Assembly: GCF_015832195.1 (NCBI RefSeq) | Contig: NC_052020.1 | Location: 9,244,254-9,308,253 of the forward strand | From: Motacilla alba alba | Lineage: Eukaryota; Chordata; Aves; Passeriformes; Motacillidae | Length of the DNA: 64,000 nucleotides | Direction of reading: 5' to 3' | In this document: positions 1-13,040 of the stretch, one piece after another | Position numbering within the stretch: the stretch's first letter is position 1 | How the letters are laid out: each line of letters begins with the position of its first letter | The notes under the pieces: model-generated | Told to the model about the DNA's origin: nothing | The model's database searches: none | The model's input: only the letters and a program-made list of their open reading frames with translations | Program-made: the position numbers and the translations under genes

Positions 1-996
1 GAAATTATTTAGAACGGGGGGGCATGAGTAGGGTCTGAACACAAAAGCCCCAACTGTGGGGGTCTGCAACCTGGAGCAGAACTTTTGTTTTCCAGTGCAC
101 ACTGTGAACTTTGTACACCTATTTAACAATTTATGGTTTAAAAAAAAAGCCCAAAAAGAAAAAAAAAAAAGTTAGAGGGCTTTGCTCCTTACCCGGTGAT
201 GACTTCTGAAACAGGTCCACGTAGAGGGCTTTGTGTAGTGTTGTTTTTGATCTGGCACCAGAGAGTTGTGGCAGAATGAAGCCCTGAGGAAAGGAGGTCA
301 CACACCTGCGCTGATGAATTCCCCTTTTTGCTGGAGCTGTCCAGGTTTGCTTGCCAGCAGCTGTGTCTCGGAGGCTGCTGTTATTCTCGTGTTTTGGTAA
401 CTCTTTAGCTTTCCTCCTACAAGTCTTTATTCCGTTTGGGGGTGGAAATCCATTACAGTTCCAGCTGGCAAGGTGTGTTTTTACAGACTGAAGCAGAATT
501 AACTGCTGTGTCTTGAGCCCAGATCTTGCTTGTGTGTATTTACCTCTCGCTATGTACAGGGTGGGCAGTGTGATGTCAGAGCTTCAGGCCTTTATGTCAA
601 AGCACAGTTCCTGAAATGTCTAAAAAAGTTTGGCTTCCTATGTATATGGAGTTAAGACTCGCTTGGTTTTTGGTTTAAGGAGAAATATTTATTGGCAGGG
701 GTAGAAAACAGGCAGCATATTCCCATTTTCACCCCAGGAAGTAAAAGTTGTTAGGCTGAAATTCCCAGGTTTGGGGGCTCTCTGCACTCGAGCCATTTTA
801 GCCTTTAGCTTGGCCTCTGAGAGTTTCAGCTGTGCTTCAAGGTGAGAGTGGAAAAAGTGTTTGTTAAACTTCTGGGGCTCTTTTATTTCCCAATTAGATT
901 TGCAGCCAGAATGATGGTAGGAATCGTTGCGTGGAAATTGGCACCGGGAAGTGCTGACTTCTTCTGGGCCAGAGGAAATCTGTGCCGTGGCGGGGT

Positions 997-1011
997 GGGG
1001 GGGGGGGGGGG
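997..1011 (+). repeat. Homopolymer run of 15 G
   Basis: Fifteen consecutive G follow CGGGGT in an otherwise unremarkable intronic stretch. It is a simple repeat, and its length is the kind that sequencing often gets wrong. Confidence 0.9.
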
Positions 1012-3527
1012 TTGTTTGTTTCTGGTTTGTTTTTTAGTCTGCAGGAGCACAGAAGTGAGGAAGCTGCACTCCTGTGTCTTGGCTGCACGCTGGATGGAGC
1101 CCTTGTGCACCTTGTGCTGCTTGGAGAGGACCTGGAAACAGGCTGAGGAGCGTCTTCCTCCTCCTGCCTTCCCTGGACGGGTTGTGCAGGAGCAGGAGGG
1201 GCTTCTCTCCCCTCCTCCTCTTGGGCTTTAGCAGAAGTTTTTGAAGGAGCCAGATCAGTGTAAGCAAGCAGCAGCTTTCCTTGCACAACAGGGTTTTTGG
1301 TAGCCAGGAGCCCCCTGTGAGCCAGGAAGGCACAATCCCATTTGTCCTTCCACCCTGGATGGAGCTGGGATAAGGCGCTGAGTGGTTCTGATGAAGGTTT
1401 GGAATTCTGTGCTTTTGTTCTCTGATACAGAATTGATTTTTTTTTTTTAATTTGTTTGGAATATTCCCTGGGACAGCCATGGTACAAAGCCATGGGATCA
1501 GGCTTTTCCTGCATCCCCTTGGCAGTTCTGGCTGTGCAGGTCTGACAGGGAGTTTAGAGGGAGCTGAGAGCCGAAGGTGTGTGTGTGTGTGTTGTGTCAC
1601 AGCCCGAGTGTGACTGTCACCACGGGGGCAGCTGCAGTGTCAGCCTGTGTTCCCCGGCTGTTGCCTGCTTAGTCATGCAGGATTTCCCGACGTGTGCCTG
1701 CAGGAATATTGGATGCACAAGTAGAACGTTTAATCTCAGCTTACAAATGAATTTGTGTAGCTGCAGTCGCTGCGTAGCAGAATTCACGTCTGCCTTCCCA
1801 CAGCGCTCCGTATCCTCGTGGGAATAATTTTCATTTTAGTCAGGAGAGCCACCTCCCTGTTCTCAAATCCAGGAGTTTTGCTAAGAAAACAGTTAGGTTT
1901 GGCAAATTTAAAAAAAAGATGGAAAACTTTGAGACTCAGGAAGTGGCAAATGAGTTTGTACAGAGAGGACTCACGTTATACCTAAGGGTTTTATTCTTAA
2001 TTCTTCATGCTCCTTTTGGGAGCATTGCTTTCCCTTAAGGCTTTGTCAGTGTTTGGAGAAAGTAATGCCATTATTTAAAACCAAACCTTATAAAAATGCA
2101 CTGAATTTAAATAGCTCAGACTGCCCAAACCCTCCAGGGATTTTCCTGTGTCTCATCTGTACAGCTCCACGGTGCTCTAGTGGGGAAAAGCCCTTTGGAT
2201 GGAGCTTTGCACTTGGATGTTTTTTCTGAGTTTCATTTTTGTCCATGCCATTATAAAACCAGGTGTTTGGTGCCTTATCCGCTGTGTGGTTGCTTCCTTA
2301 AATCTCAGAGGTGTGCATGTGTTGTGGTGCATTTATTTTTATTGCAGCTTTTTAACTTAGCAATTAATAGTTTATTTTCTTTTCTCCTAATTGCACACGT
2401 GTATTTTCTGAAATTGTCTGCAGGGTCAGTAAGAAGCTTCCAAATGCCTTATAAATCAAAGTTCAGCTCTGTTGAAAAGCAGAGCAGTGCCTGGAGTCTT
2501 GTCTTTTGCTTGTCTAAACAAAGCCACAACTTCACTGTGAATGTCCTTCCAGGTTTCCTTTTCTCGTCCCTTCTCCCAGGGACTGGCATTGGCTCACAAT
2601 TTTTAATCTATTTTTGATGAAGGAAAAGGAGACAAAAACCTAATTTTGGGCAAGGGCTTTGGTGATGGCTGGTTCCAGCTGTTCCTGCAGCTGAACACTT
2701 TACAGACAGACGTTTCCTGGTGCAGCCCTGACCCTTGCACAGGGACCATGTTGGGAGGGCCTGCAGATAGAAGGTTTTTCAGCTCATAGCTCTGTATCAC
2801 TGTGAGCTCTGTGGCAAGGTACATACTTGATACATCTCCTAAGGATGAGGTTTTGGAGGTACCTGGGTGTTCTCAGCGTGTGAAAATGCCCTGAATCTGT
2901 TAGACAGCTGAAGCAGAGGAAGTAGGAAGGAGAAATCCTGGGAAAAGGCTTATTAAAGACCTTCACTTTGGAGGGCAGCAGAACTGCTGGGTGAGGGGTG
3001 TGCTCTGTCCAGGTGTGTTCTGGGGCAGGGCTGCTTCAGCTCTGCAAGCCTGATTTTTAAAATGATGAGTGTTATCAGCTGAATGCCTGATCTTCCAAGG
3101 GAGTCCAGCTCTTCCAGAGCAGCAGTGCATGCTATCCCTGGCAACACGGTAGTGATTGAGGGGGGAGTTTATAGAGGATGGTTTCAAGTGTCTTTGGGTT
3201 TGGTTTAGCATTCAAAAATGAGATGTTCACCGTGAGGACTGAGAACATGCAGCAGTCACCTTGAGATCTGCTAAAGAAATCCAAGAAGGTGCAGTTCATG
3301 CTCTGATGGTGAGGTTTATACATGCTTGATGGTTTACAACACAGTGTGATGCCTCACATCCGGGATTCCAGTCAGGCTTTTCCAGCCAAATGTTGCTTAT
3401 TCCCACCCTGTTAATCAAGGATCAGACAGTGAGTAATGCAAAGCAAACTACGTGCTGGGAGAAAAAGGATCATTTGGTTCAGAAGGCTTGATGCAAAACT
3501 GGAGATTGCAGGCTGGGAGGAATCAGA

Positions 3528-3690
3528 GAGGTTGTGGATTGCTCATCCCTGGAAGTATCCAAGGTCAGGTTGGACAGGGCTTGGAGCAGCCTGAGCTAGG
3601 GGAGGGTGTTGGTGCCCGTGGCAGGGGTTGGAATGAGCTGAGATTTAAGGTCCCTTCCGAGCCAAACCATTCTGTGATCAGCTGTAACAT
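3528..3690 (+). mobile_element. CR1 LINE, truncated 3' end
   Basis: The segment reads like the 3' end of avian CR1 elements: 'GATTGCTCATCCCTGGAAG', then a 'GGTTGGACAGGGCTTGGAGCA' like stretch, 'GGCAGGGGTTGGAATGAG', 'TTTAAGGTCCCTTCC', ending 'CCATTCTGTGATCA'. It is 5'-truncated, as CR1 copies normally are, and lies in the sense direction in the ZFP91 intron. The call rests on motif order, since I could not run an alignment. Confidence 0.85.
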
Positions 3691-4799
3691 TTCAAAGGGC
3701 ATTGAGCTCTTGAAGGCCCAGTGTCACAGCAAGCGCCAAAAAGTGAGATCAAATGAACTGTACTCGGGAATTTTAGTTTTTAAGGGATTAATTTGCTCAC
3801 AAGACAGTTCAGCCAGTTCTGTTATCTTGCCAAAGCATGTTTGGAGACCAGCCACGAGCCAAAAGGAAACCACCTGTACAAGTTGTAAATAAGTGTGGAG
3901 ACCTCAGGCTAACAGCATTTGTGATGCTTTTTGCTCTAGCACAGCACCAGAAACATCCAGCTCAGATCCCCCAGGGATGTTGCCAGGTGTACAATTCCAA
4001 TGAAGTATATGTTTGGGGGATTCTCTAAACATGACTTTTCACATGGCCCAACTTTGAAGCTGGCCTTTCATAAAGCACTTGCTGAGCTGTGTGAGTGTCT
4101 CTTTTGTTGTGCTTAGAGCCAGCAAATCATAGTCTTAGAAGCCTTTATCCAAGGGAAATACAAGCTGCTTTTAAATATTAGTGTCTTTGCTTAGAGGGAA
4201 TGTGAGGAGAGTTTTAAGGGAAGGTCTGCTGAGGTGAGGGCCTGGGGAGTTCCTGGCTCAACATGGAGGGCTGAGCAGGTTCCCACAGCAGGCAGCGATG
4301 CCTTGGGTTTTAGCTTTTATATTTTTCAGATTCTTTGCTACCCGGTATGTAACTCTGAAACTTCATAGTAGGTGTTAGTAAGTTCTCTTCACGGGGTAGT
4401 TTGACAAAACAATCCCTTCCCAGCTAGAGAATCAAGGACAGCCATTACCCAAAAAGCATAAACAACGGTGAAGAGGAGGGGGCAAGCCAGGGAGTTGAGA
4501 CTTCATGAGCTGGAGCTGTAACTGGACAGTTGAACCCCATATGTAGATGAACCAAAACTTGGAAAAGTGTAAGGAACCATGCTTGGATTCAACCTGGGTG
4601 TAGCCCTGGCCAGGCTCCTGTGCTGCCCAAGGTGTATCCTTTTGAGGCCTTTCAATAAATACCTATTTTGTCCATTTAGCTCTGTCTAGTCTCTGCTCCA
4701 GATCAGCCTTTCAGGGGCTGCTGTGATTTAAGGTGTGATTCAATGAGGGCATTTAGGCATTTTGTACTACGCTGAAAGACACTGCAACGGCTGTTTCAG

Positions 4800-7700
4800 C
4801 TCCCAAAGAAGAGAAGGAGGAGGAGGAGGAGGTGTCCGGCGCGCTCAGCCATGGCTCTCCCGTGGGCACGGCCCGGCCCGGCCGGAGCTGGCGCAGCAGC
4901 CGGACGGCAGCCGCCGCTCGCCAGCGCGACCCCGAGAATTCCCGCGCCTCCCGATCCAAGGCTGGCTCCCTGCAGCTCATCTGCAAGTCGGAGCCCAACG
5001 CCGACCAGCTGGAGTACGGTACGTGCCACGGGAGGCCTGGGGACGCTCAGGGAGCCGGCTGTGGGTGTCACTCTGGGCATGTGGCTGTGCTGGCGTGGTG
5101 CTGCTTGTCACGGGTGCCTTCTGCCACCAGCACTCCCGGCTCTGAATGTCGACGGAGGTACCGTGAGACAGATGAGCTCACTGCAGCGAACACACTTTGA
5201 AACCTAATGGTGACTTTTCCTTTCAGTGGTCACAGACGAGCATCAGTCTCCAGATGGAGTCAGGTAGGACATGTTATCTTTTGCTGTTTCTTCCTATTCG
5301 GTATCTCAAGGTGGGCCTGAGTCGCTTGAAAGTAAATGTTTGTGCGAAATGATCCGTGGGACCGACAGTAGCTCTGTCTTCTTTGGCCCCTCGCCTCTGC
5401 AGTTTGAGTGTGCACAGATGTCGGGAGATATTGTGGAGAAAGGGATAGTAAGATTTGGTCTGGGCATTCCACCTGGTAGCTTTGTTGCTGTGGGTTCAGG
5501 AGAGGACAGTGCGCTGGCGTGTTCTGGTTGTCACTGTGCTCTTTGGTCAGTGCAAGCTGTTAGCTTTCCCCAGTCGTGCTGGATGAGGAAGTGCAGTGTA
5601 ATAGTGTCCTTCCCATGCTGGGGAATGGTGCACAGATATTCTTGCAGTAGTGGCCAAGCTGTTGCTGCCAAAGTCCTCTCTTGTCCTTTTCTCCCAACAG
5701 CGATGATGATGAGGAGATGCTCATCAGTGAGGAAGAAGTTCCCTTCAAAGATGATCCCAGAGATGAGACCTACAAGCCCCACCTAGAGAAGTATGTTGGA
5801 TTATGTACTTACTGGGGGTTTAGACCAAAAAAAATATGGGCATGTTACCTGAATTAGCTTAACAAGCCCCTGTGCTAGTTGATCTGGTGGAATGGTTCTG
5901 AACTTTGCCTGCCTTGGCCAGAACTGTTCTCTCAGAGATTGGAGCTTTTAGAGCCTTGCTGGCTGCTGGGTACTTCCCTAAGCCTGGTTCTTACTTCTGC
6001 TTGAAAGTGGGACTTGAAGAATAGACCTGAATTTGGGTCCTGTTTTTGTTTAAATCTTTGTAAAAAGCAGGCAGTGGGAAGAGTATTGGAGTACCGTGTT
6101 GTATTTGTGTCTTCGTAGGGAAGCACCAAAGCAAAGGAGAAAAGCTAGCAAGGGGAAGGAGGAAAAAGAAAGGCAGAAAGAGATTAAAGTGGAAGTGAAA
6201 GAAGAGAATGAGTTTCAGGAGGATGAAGAACCACCAAGGAAGTGAGTAAACTCTGCAGTTACACATGCCAGTGTGTGCTGTGTGTTTTGCATTCTTGCTG
6301 GTGTACAACAGTGTTTAATTGTTGTTGCTTCCCCCCATCCCCCTCCTCCTCTGGGCCTGAGAGCTGATGGGGCAGCACTGTTTATCCTGTGCCCTCCCGT
6401 CTTGCCTGTCTTCAGCCACAAAAAAATCAGAGTGGAGGGGTTAAGCGGAGGGGTTTTTCATCATCCTGTGGTTAGTCAGCCTCCCTGGGTGTGACCACAC
6501 AGTGGGTTATACTTCAGGGTGTCCTTACAATGGGTTCCTTGTGATGCCTCAAGTGGATCCCAAGGCCAGTGGGAGAGGGCAGCATTCCTGCTGTGTGCCT
6601 GGGGGCAGACGCTGGGATGTCTTGTCACTGGAATACCTTGTGTATGTGTGTGGTAAGTGTCCTTTTTGTACAGTTAGGGCTTCACCAGAGGTCAGGAAAA
6701 TCAGCTGTTTTCCCCTTGCTTTCGAGAAGTAAAACAATAAACTTTTGCCACCCAGTCAGTCGCCAGTGGCCCGACACCTTCTGGTGTGTGCCGTCACTGG
6801 AGCTCGTGGCTGAAGCATTGCTCCTGGCAGCAGAGGGAGATGGGTTTATGTGACCGTGTCAAAGCCATTCTTTGGGATAATGTGAGGGGAAAAAAAAGAA
6901 AAAGGAGCTGGTTTTGTACCTCAGCTCCTCTCTGAGTGGTTGGAACAGCCCGGGCTCCCTCTGCTGACCTGCTGCACACTGGTGGTGTAATTTCTCTTGC
7001 TGTTCCTGAGCTGCTGCTGATTCACAGTGGAGAGGAGTGAGGAGGCTGATATTTTGAGAATGTTTCTGTCTGTTGGAGACTGCTTTCTGAGGCTTGAGGT
7101 TTTGTTGTTTGAATCAGCCACTGCTTTCTGTGCGTAATAAAACCTGTGGCTCTTCTGAGGGCTTGGCTTGAATGCTGAGTGTGTGTTCAGCATGTTCCTG
7201 GCTTGCCATCAATACAGATGTCTCAGTAGAGCCTAGAAAATACTTCCATCAATCTGCTCCGAGTGTCTCTGCAGCAATGGGATCAGGCAGGCAGAGCTGT
7301 GGCTTGGGAGGCTGCAGTTGACATGTGAGCACAGGTCTGCTCAGACAGAGCCTAGATTTTTGTCTTGACAGGTACAGAAGCTGCTGTGGCTTATTCAGAG
7401 GCCTGTAGAATAGCTGCTGGATCATTAATCCCGTTCTTCCTGATCAGGCAGATGGATGTTTTCCCATGGTGTGGAATGTTCCCCAGCAGAGCAGAGGAAA
7501 TAGGGTGCACTGTCGGTTCTAGACCGTGTTGGCAAAATTACATGTTTATGAAAAATGCAGTAGGAAATGGGAAGTATTGAGAGAGCAAACCATGTGAAGC
7601 ATTTATTTCTCTGGAATTCTCCATCTTTTGACTCTGTCTCCAGCTTGCTCTCAGTTTTTTTCCTAGTCCATGCAGTTAATGAGGCAATACAGCATACATT

Positions 7701-10236
7701 TCAAAGTCTCTGCCCACTGCTAATGTAAAGAAGCTTCTCTCAGGTCTGTTTCTGTATCCCTGTTACAGGAGGGGAAGGAGGAGAAAGGATGACAAGAGCC
7801 CAAGGCTGCCCAAGAGAAGGTAAGTGATCCTCTCAGCCCAGTGTTGTTCTGCAGACTTGCTTTCCTCGTGTCCTACATGCAGACAAGGATTGTCCCAAAG
7901 CCATCTCTCTGCCTTAAAGGGAATAAAACCCAAAACCAGCAACATGCCCTGCCTTCCCTCTTGTCCTTCCCCTGTAGGTCTTGCTTTAATTTCTTCCAAG
8001 TGAACCGGCCCCCTGCCCACTTCTCAGTTGATCCCTCCCGTGGCATTGCCTAGCAATAAAGATTCTGGGTCTCCTGAGGTTTTCCCAGCTCTAGGGAGAG
8101 CCCTCAAGTAGTGGCAGGAGAAGAGTTGGCTCTTGGGCAGCAGCTCTGTCACAGCCCAGGCAGCGGTTTTGGAGCAGTCGTGCTTTGCTGTGCTTGCACT
8201 TGTTATTTTTGGATGAGACGCATCAGCCCCTCACAGATGCAGAGAATTGTGATTCTAAATAGAATATATATAGAATCTTTATCTGTAAAATCACCTGATC
8301 ATAGAAGCAGCCAAGCACTCTGCCCCTCTCCTTGCTGATTTCCCAGGAAGAAGCCTCCGATCCAGTATGTCCGCTGTGAAATGGAAGGCTGCGGCACGGT
8401 CCTGGCTCACCCGCGGTACCTGCAGGTTGGTGGGGCTGTTCACTTCCTCTGTGGCACCTGGGAGGGCAGGGAAGGGGTGCTTGGAACAGGCAGCTAAGCC
8501 TCCACTGGCACTCACACCCCTTCCTGACGCTGTCATTTTGGAAGATTTCATTGTGGCCAGTTGTAGCCGTGTGTGAGTGTCTGTCAGGCTGCTGCATGCC
8601 CGTGTGTGTTTTATTTTCCAGTGGAGATCCAAACTTGAGTGAACCTCAGATGTTCACTCAGCCATGAGCAGTCTGCAAACTTCTACTCTTTCTTTCCAGC
8701 ATCACATCAAATATCAGCACTTACTGAAGAAAAAATACGTGTGTCCTCATCCCTCCTGCGGTCGGCTGTTCCGGCTCCAGAAGCAGCTCCTGCGGCATGC
8801 CAAACATCACACAGGTACAGGGGGGTGGGAAATAGATGCAAGCTCCTCTTCAGGTCAGTGAACAGATAGAGGGAAAATGGAAAAGCCTCTGAGACTTCTG
8901 CAGAGAGTGAAGCCAAGTCAGGTGGCATAGATTTGCAGCAGCAGCAGCAGCAGGGTATTACTGTCTTCTGGATTACCATCTTTTAAGTAAATTGAAGAAA
9001 TAGACTATAGAGGTTTTAATTCTCCTTCTGGCATGCATCACTCAGGGGCTCTGTAGAGGAATAAACCTTTACAGATGAAGTCTGATTTATCCCAATTTGC
9101 CAGTCTTTCAGTTTTGGTCAGAGTGGATAATTAGCTCTTAGGAGAGTCTTAATCATGCCTCGCCTCTCCGGATCAGAGCCTGTGGTGTGTTGTGGGACAC
9201 CTCCTCCTCCCAGAACTTGTAGCTCTGCTCCTTCTTGGGTAGCTTTACCTGCACCGCCTGGAAGTTGGGAAAGGGGGCAGGTCTGTGGGAGAGCAGGGCT
9301 GCAACTGGTGTTGTCTTTCAGATCAAAGGGATTACATCTGCGAGTACTGCGCCCGGGCCTTCAAGAGCTCCCACAACTTGGCAGTGCACCGGATGATCCA
9401 CACGGGCGAGAAGCCCTTGCAGTGAGTACCTCTGCCTGTGCCTCGCCCTCCTGCTCTGAGGGACCCCCAAACACCCATTTCAGAGCAGCTCCGAAGTCAG
9501 GCTGTTCCTGGTGTCCCAGCTCTCTTTGAACACACACTGCTCCTCAGGGCAGTGTCTTGGTGTGGATCTGGGGAACGTAAATCCTCAGTAAATAAAACCT
9601 GAGCTGGAGCTGCAGTGACATTAGCGAGCCCCTGCTGTTTTCCTGAGCTGCCACCTCGCTACTGCTGTCCTTATGAGCGTGTGTGGATGTCCCTTTGTTG
9701 TGACCTCCTCGTTGTCCCCTCCCAGGTGCGAGATCTGCGGATTCACCTGCCGGCAGAAGGCTTCCCTCAACTGGCACATGAAGAAGCACGATGCAGACTC
9801 CTTCTACCAATTCTCCTGCAATATTTGTGGCAAGAAATTCGAGAAGAAGGACAGCGTCGTGGCCCACAAAGCCAAGAGTCACCCCGAAGTGCTCATTGCT
9901 GAAGCACTGGCTGCCAACGCGGGTGCCCTGATCACCAGCACCGATATCCTGGGCACTAATCCCGAGGCCATTGTGCCGCCCACAGATGGCCAGGGCCTCC
10001 CGCTGCTCCCCGACCCTCTGGGCACTGCTCCCCCAGCAGATTGCCTGCTGCTGAGCCCAGAGGGGATGCCAAAGCCCTACTGTGGCGGGGCAGAGCGGGT
10101 GAGCCTGGTGGCTGACGGCAAGCTCTTCGTGGGCAGCGGCAGCAGCGCGAACCCGGAGGGGCTGGTCATGAACACAGAGATGCTGGGAGCCAGCACGGAG
10201 GTGCTCATCGAAGATTCAGACTCCACTGGACCCTAG
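4800..10236 (+). CDS. ZFP91: ZFP91, C2H2 zinc-finger E3 ubiquitin ligase (5' partial)
   Basis: Nine coding exons: 4800-5018, 5227-5263, 5701-5790, 6119-6241, 7769-7819, 8347-8425, 8700-8814, 9322-9421 and 9726-10236 (TAG stop). Together they give 440 residues in one continuous frame. The visible N-terminal part is acidic (EEKEEEEEE, then SDDDEEMLISEEE). A basic nuclear-localisation region follows (PPRKRGRRRKDDKSPRLPKRRKK). Five C2H2 fingers then start at about residues 183, 214, 244, 272 and 302 of the visible part. The Asp/Ser-rich C-terminus ends EVLIEDSDSTGP. Order and wording match vertebrate ZFP91, which is 570 residues in humans, so about 130 N-terminal residues lie outside the window. 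The mammalian protein is nuclear, promotes K63 ubiquitination of the kinase NIK and so supports non-canonical NF-kB signalling. Finger 4 (CEICGFTCRQKASLNWHMKK) is the finger that cereblon recognises when thalidomide analogues are bound, and it looks unchanged here. Confidence 0.96.
8936..8953 (+). repeat. (CAG)6 microsatellite in ZFP91 intron
   Basis: Six CAG triplets lie in the intron between the exons ending at 8814 and starting at 9322. The run is non-coding. Confidence 0.9.
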
Positions 10237-13040
10237 TGGCAGGGGAGCACCTGGGTGCTGGGACAGTTGGGACTCTGTATTTAAAAGGAAAAGGAAAAAA
10301 AAAAAAAAAGGAGGAGGCACTTACTGAAAGAGAGGAAAGTTCAACAAAACTTACAATACTAGTAAATAACTGAAGGGTCTGCTCCCCTCCAGCGCGGATC
10401 ACAGCACATCCTCTTTCTCCCAACCACTTCTCTCTCTCCCACGGCCCCTTTGTGGAAAGGGGCACGTGCTGCCATTGCCAGAGCAAGTTGGATTGAGCGG
10501 CGGATTTCTCCAAGGGAGGGGGCGCTGCCGAAACCCCTCGCTCTACCCCAAAGCAGTTGCCTTTCTGGCTCCTTGGCGTGGCCCCACTGGCAAACTAAAA
10601 AGCGTTGGACGTGCTCTGGAGAAGTTCCTTAGGACTCCCTCTGCCCCTGGTCCCGACTTCTATGCACCACTGCACTCTGGTCCTTGCAGTCTCCTCCTTC
10701 CTGGCCGGGGCTGGGAGTTTGGCACTTTAGCCCCTCGGCAGGGTGAGCTGTGAAGCAGCAGTGCACATCCCGCTCCCACCACGCTCCCCTGCTCCAGCCC
10801 TGGCAGGAAGTGGAGGGAGGGAACGCCCTGGCTCGTAGATCATGTTTGCTTGGAGAGGCCCGGGGGCTACAGGAGCCCTGCGTGGGAGAGGCAAGGAGGA
10901 GCATCCCAGTTTGACGACAGTAATTTGCACTTTGAACATGCTTCGTTTTTGTGTTGTGGTAACAAGATTCCTTATTTATTGTTTAAAAAAGGGTCGGTAT
11001 TTTTTAGTTCTGTTCTTAGGGGCGGGGGTGGAAGGGGTTCAGGCTGTTTCCCAGTAGGCTCCAGTGCAGGGAGCTCCAGTGCCATCGTGCCAGCAGCTGG
11101 GAGAGCTGAGGTGAAGGCAGCGCTCTGGAGTCAGATGTGTCTTGCAGCTTTTGCAGAGTAGAGGGAGAGCCCCTGGAGAAGAGCCTGTGTGCAGTGGGAG
11201 TCTCTGCAGCAACGTGTTAGCAGGAGGATGAGGTGAGTGATGGGCTGTCTCTCCCTCCCTCCCAGCTCCGGGTGAGCTCCTTGCATTAAACGCCTGTTTT
11301 GCCTCCAGCCTTTCGGGGAAGGACGTTGTTAGCCAGGAACTTGTTCTTGTGACTTGTGACTCTTGGGACAGCTGTGAGCTACTTGCTGCTGGGGGATGTG
11401 GTGCTCCTCATCCAACTCTGCCTCTCCTTTCCAGGTCTAGACAAAGACACAGTTAGCAGGGACTGGATGTGGTTTTCTCAGGCTTGTTTATCCAAGGCAA
11501 TAGATTGATGTGGGACTACGGGGCTGTCAGCTTTTCTCCCTGCCCTCGTTTTGAGGGGGGATTGTGTAGCCGTGTTCCGAAAGCTTCTCTTTTCTGCACA
11601 GACACCCCAGCTTTCCCTGAAACGTGGCGGGTCAGGTGTTGCCTGCTGGTGTAGTTAGGGCAGCTTTGAGCCCTTGGAAAAGTTTACATAGGATAAGATG
11701 TGTCTGCTATGGAGACTTGGATTTTTTTTTGCTCTTCTCTGAAACTTTGTGTGGAGATTCAGTGGCCTTGAATTCGTAGCGGTTTGGAAGAGGTGAAGAA
11801 TAACCTGGTTTTTGTTTATTTGCTTGTTTTTTGGTTGGGTTTCTGGGGTTGGGAGCAAAGCTGAAGTATCTTGTCTGAGCACAAGATCAGCTGAGTTGGT
11901 CTGTAGCACACAGCAGCTTGTTGAAATCGGGTACCTGGGGGTCTGGAAAACCGCAATAAAACGTGGAATTTAATTGGATTAACAGGAAACTGACTCTGAA
12001 CACCCACTCTGTCCCATGTGACGCCTGGAAATCCAGCTGTGGCCCAAACATGCTGGCTTTTCTCAGGCTGTTTGTCCTGGTTTGCCCCCTCCCTCCCTTC
12101 CTCCTCCCCCTTACACTGATACCTTTGTCAGAGCAAGTCGAAGCACTTCCTGGTGTTGGGGCGGATCGAGGTTGAGCAGTTGGGTGTCCCGTGCCCTGGG
12201 TGTGGGCATCCCGTGGTCACGCTGTGGCAGCAGCCTGGCTCATGTGAGGGCCCAGCACACCTGGTGGCAGGTCCGTGGTAGAACGATGTTAAACTAAACC
12301 AGTTCCTTCAGTTGAGATGATCCAGTGTCTTGCTTGGATTGCTTTACTGTGGTTTCCAGCAGGAAACTTTCTGGGTGGCAGCTGGTCCCCTCCCCTTGCA
12401 GGCTAGAGAGGGGCAGCACTCTGGGGACACTTGGTGACCCTCAGGGCAGGTCGGCTTTGTCCTTCTGACATGGTGCTGCTGGAGCCGTGTCTCTGCCGGC
12501 CCCTGTGCCTGTGGGAGGTGCAGGGTGGGCAGAGCCTTGCACAGAACACTACAGGAGAGCTCGGGGGTTTGTTGGTCGAGGGATGGCACTAAAAGGCCTT
12601 TGGGCCAAGGGCTTGCTCACCTCTGGTGACCCAGCACTTGGCACCAGGCTGGGGGAGGCTGCCTCGTCCCACGTCCGCCCCAGTGGAGCAGGGTTTGCCC
12701 CTGGCTGCACTTCTGGGATGCAAAATCAAACATTTCCTTTGCTTCCCGGCCTGGACACCTCTGATCCCTGCCACTCCCTGCCTTGTCCTTCCATGACACC
12801 TCTTGTAGCTCTCCCTTTTCATTTTCTGGCCGTGGCCAGGTGCCTGTCTGTCCTCTAACCACAGCCTGCTCGCCTCTGGTGCAGGAGAGATGTGTAGCTC
12901 CCTTCCCACGCCCCTCTGAAGCCCTAAAACTGACACAGTCCTCCTGCAGCTCCTCCTCCCCTCGATGTCTCTCCTTCACTCGCATGCAGTTTGCTTCAAT
13001 AAATTATTGTAGTAGTTTGCAATAAACTTTTTTGTATTTT
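10237..13040 (+). other. ZFP91: ZFP91 3' untranslated region
   Basis: No coding sequence is visible between the ZFP91 stop and the AATAAA pair near 13.0 kb. A long 3' UTR is normal for this gene in mammals. It contains a poly-A tract at about 10292-10308. The ORFs here are short, start at arbitrary points and resemble nothing I know. Confidence 0.65.
12998..13026 (+). terminator. ZFP91: ZFP91 polyadenylation signals
   Basis: Two AATAAA hexamers lie 23 bases apart (12998-13003 and 13021-13026). They are followed by a T-rich downstream element (TTTTTTGTATTTTTTT), a standard cleavage and polyadenylation layout. A further AATAAA near 13344 could serve a longer transcript. Confidence 0.75.

Larger units (their letters stand above)
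1..4799 (+). other. ZFP91: Intron (or 5' flank) of ZFP91, no exon seen
   Basis: The first ZFP91 exon I can recognise starts at 4800 with a clean acceptor (CTGTTTCAG). About 130 N-terminal residues of the usual 570-residue protein are missing, so the first exon or exons should lie to the left. I looked here for the lysine/serine-rich N-terminal segment known from ZFP91 and did not find it. The stretch is AT-richer than the rest of the left half. It contains a run of 15 G at 997-1011, a short GT run near 1580 and a truncated CR1 LINE end near 3.5 kb. Confidence 0.6.

Noticed and set aside
883..1600. Overlapping frames of up to 206 codons in the first 1.6 kb
   Set aside because: They are low-complexity Pro/Ser/Lys frames in all phases of an intron, with no conserved motif and no matching splice sites.
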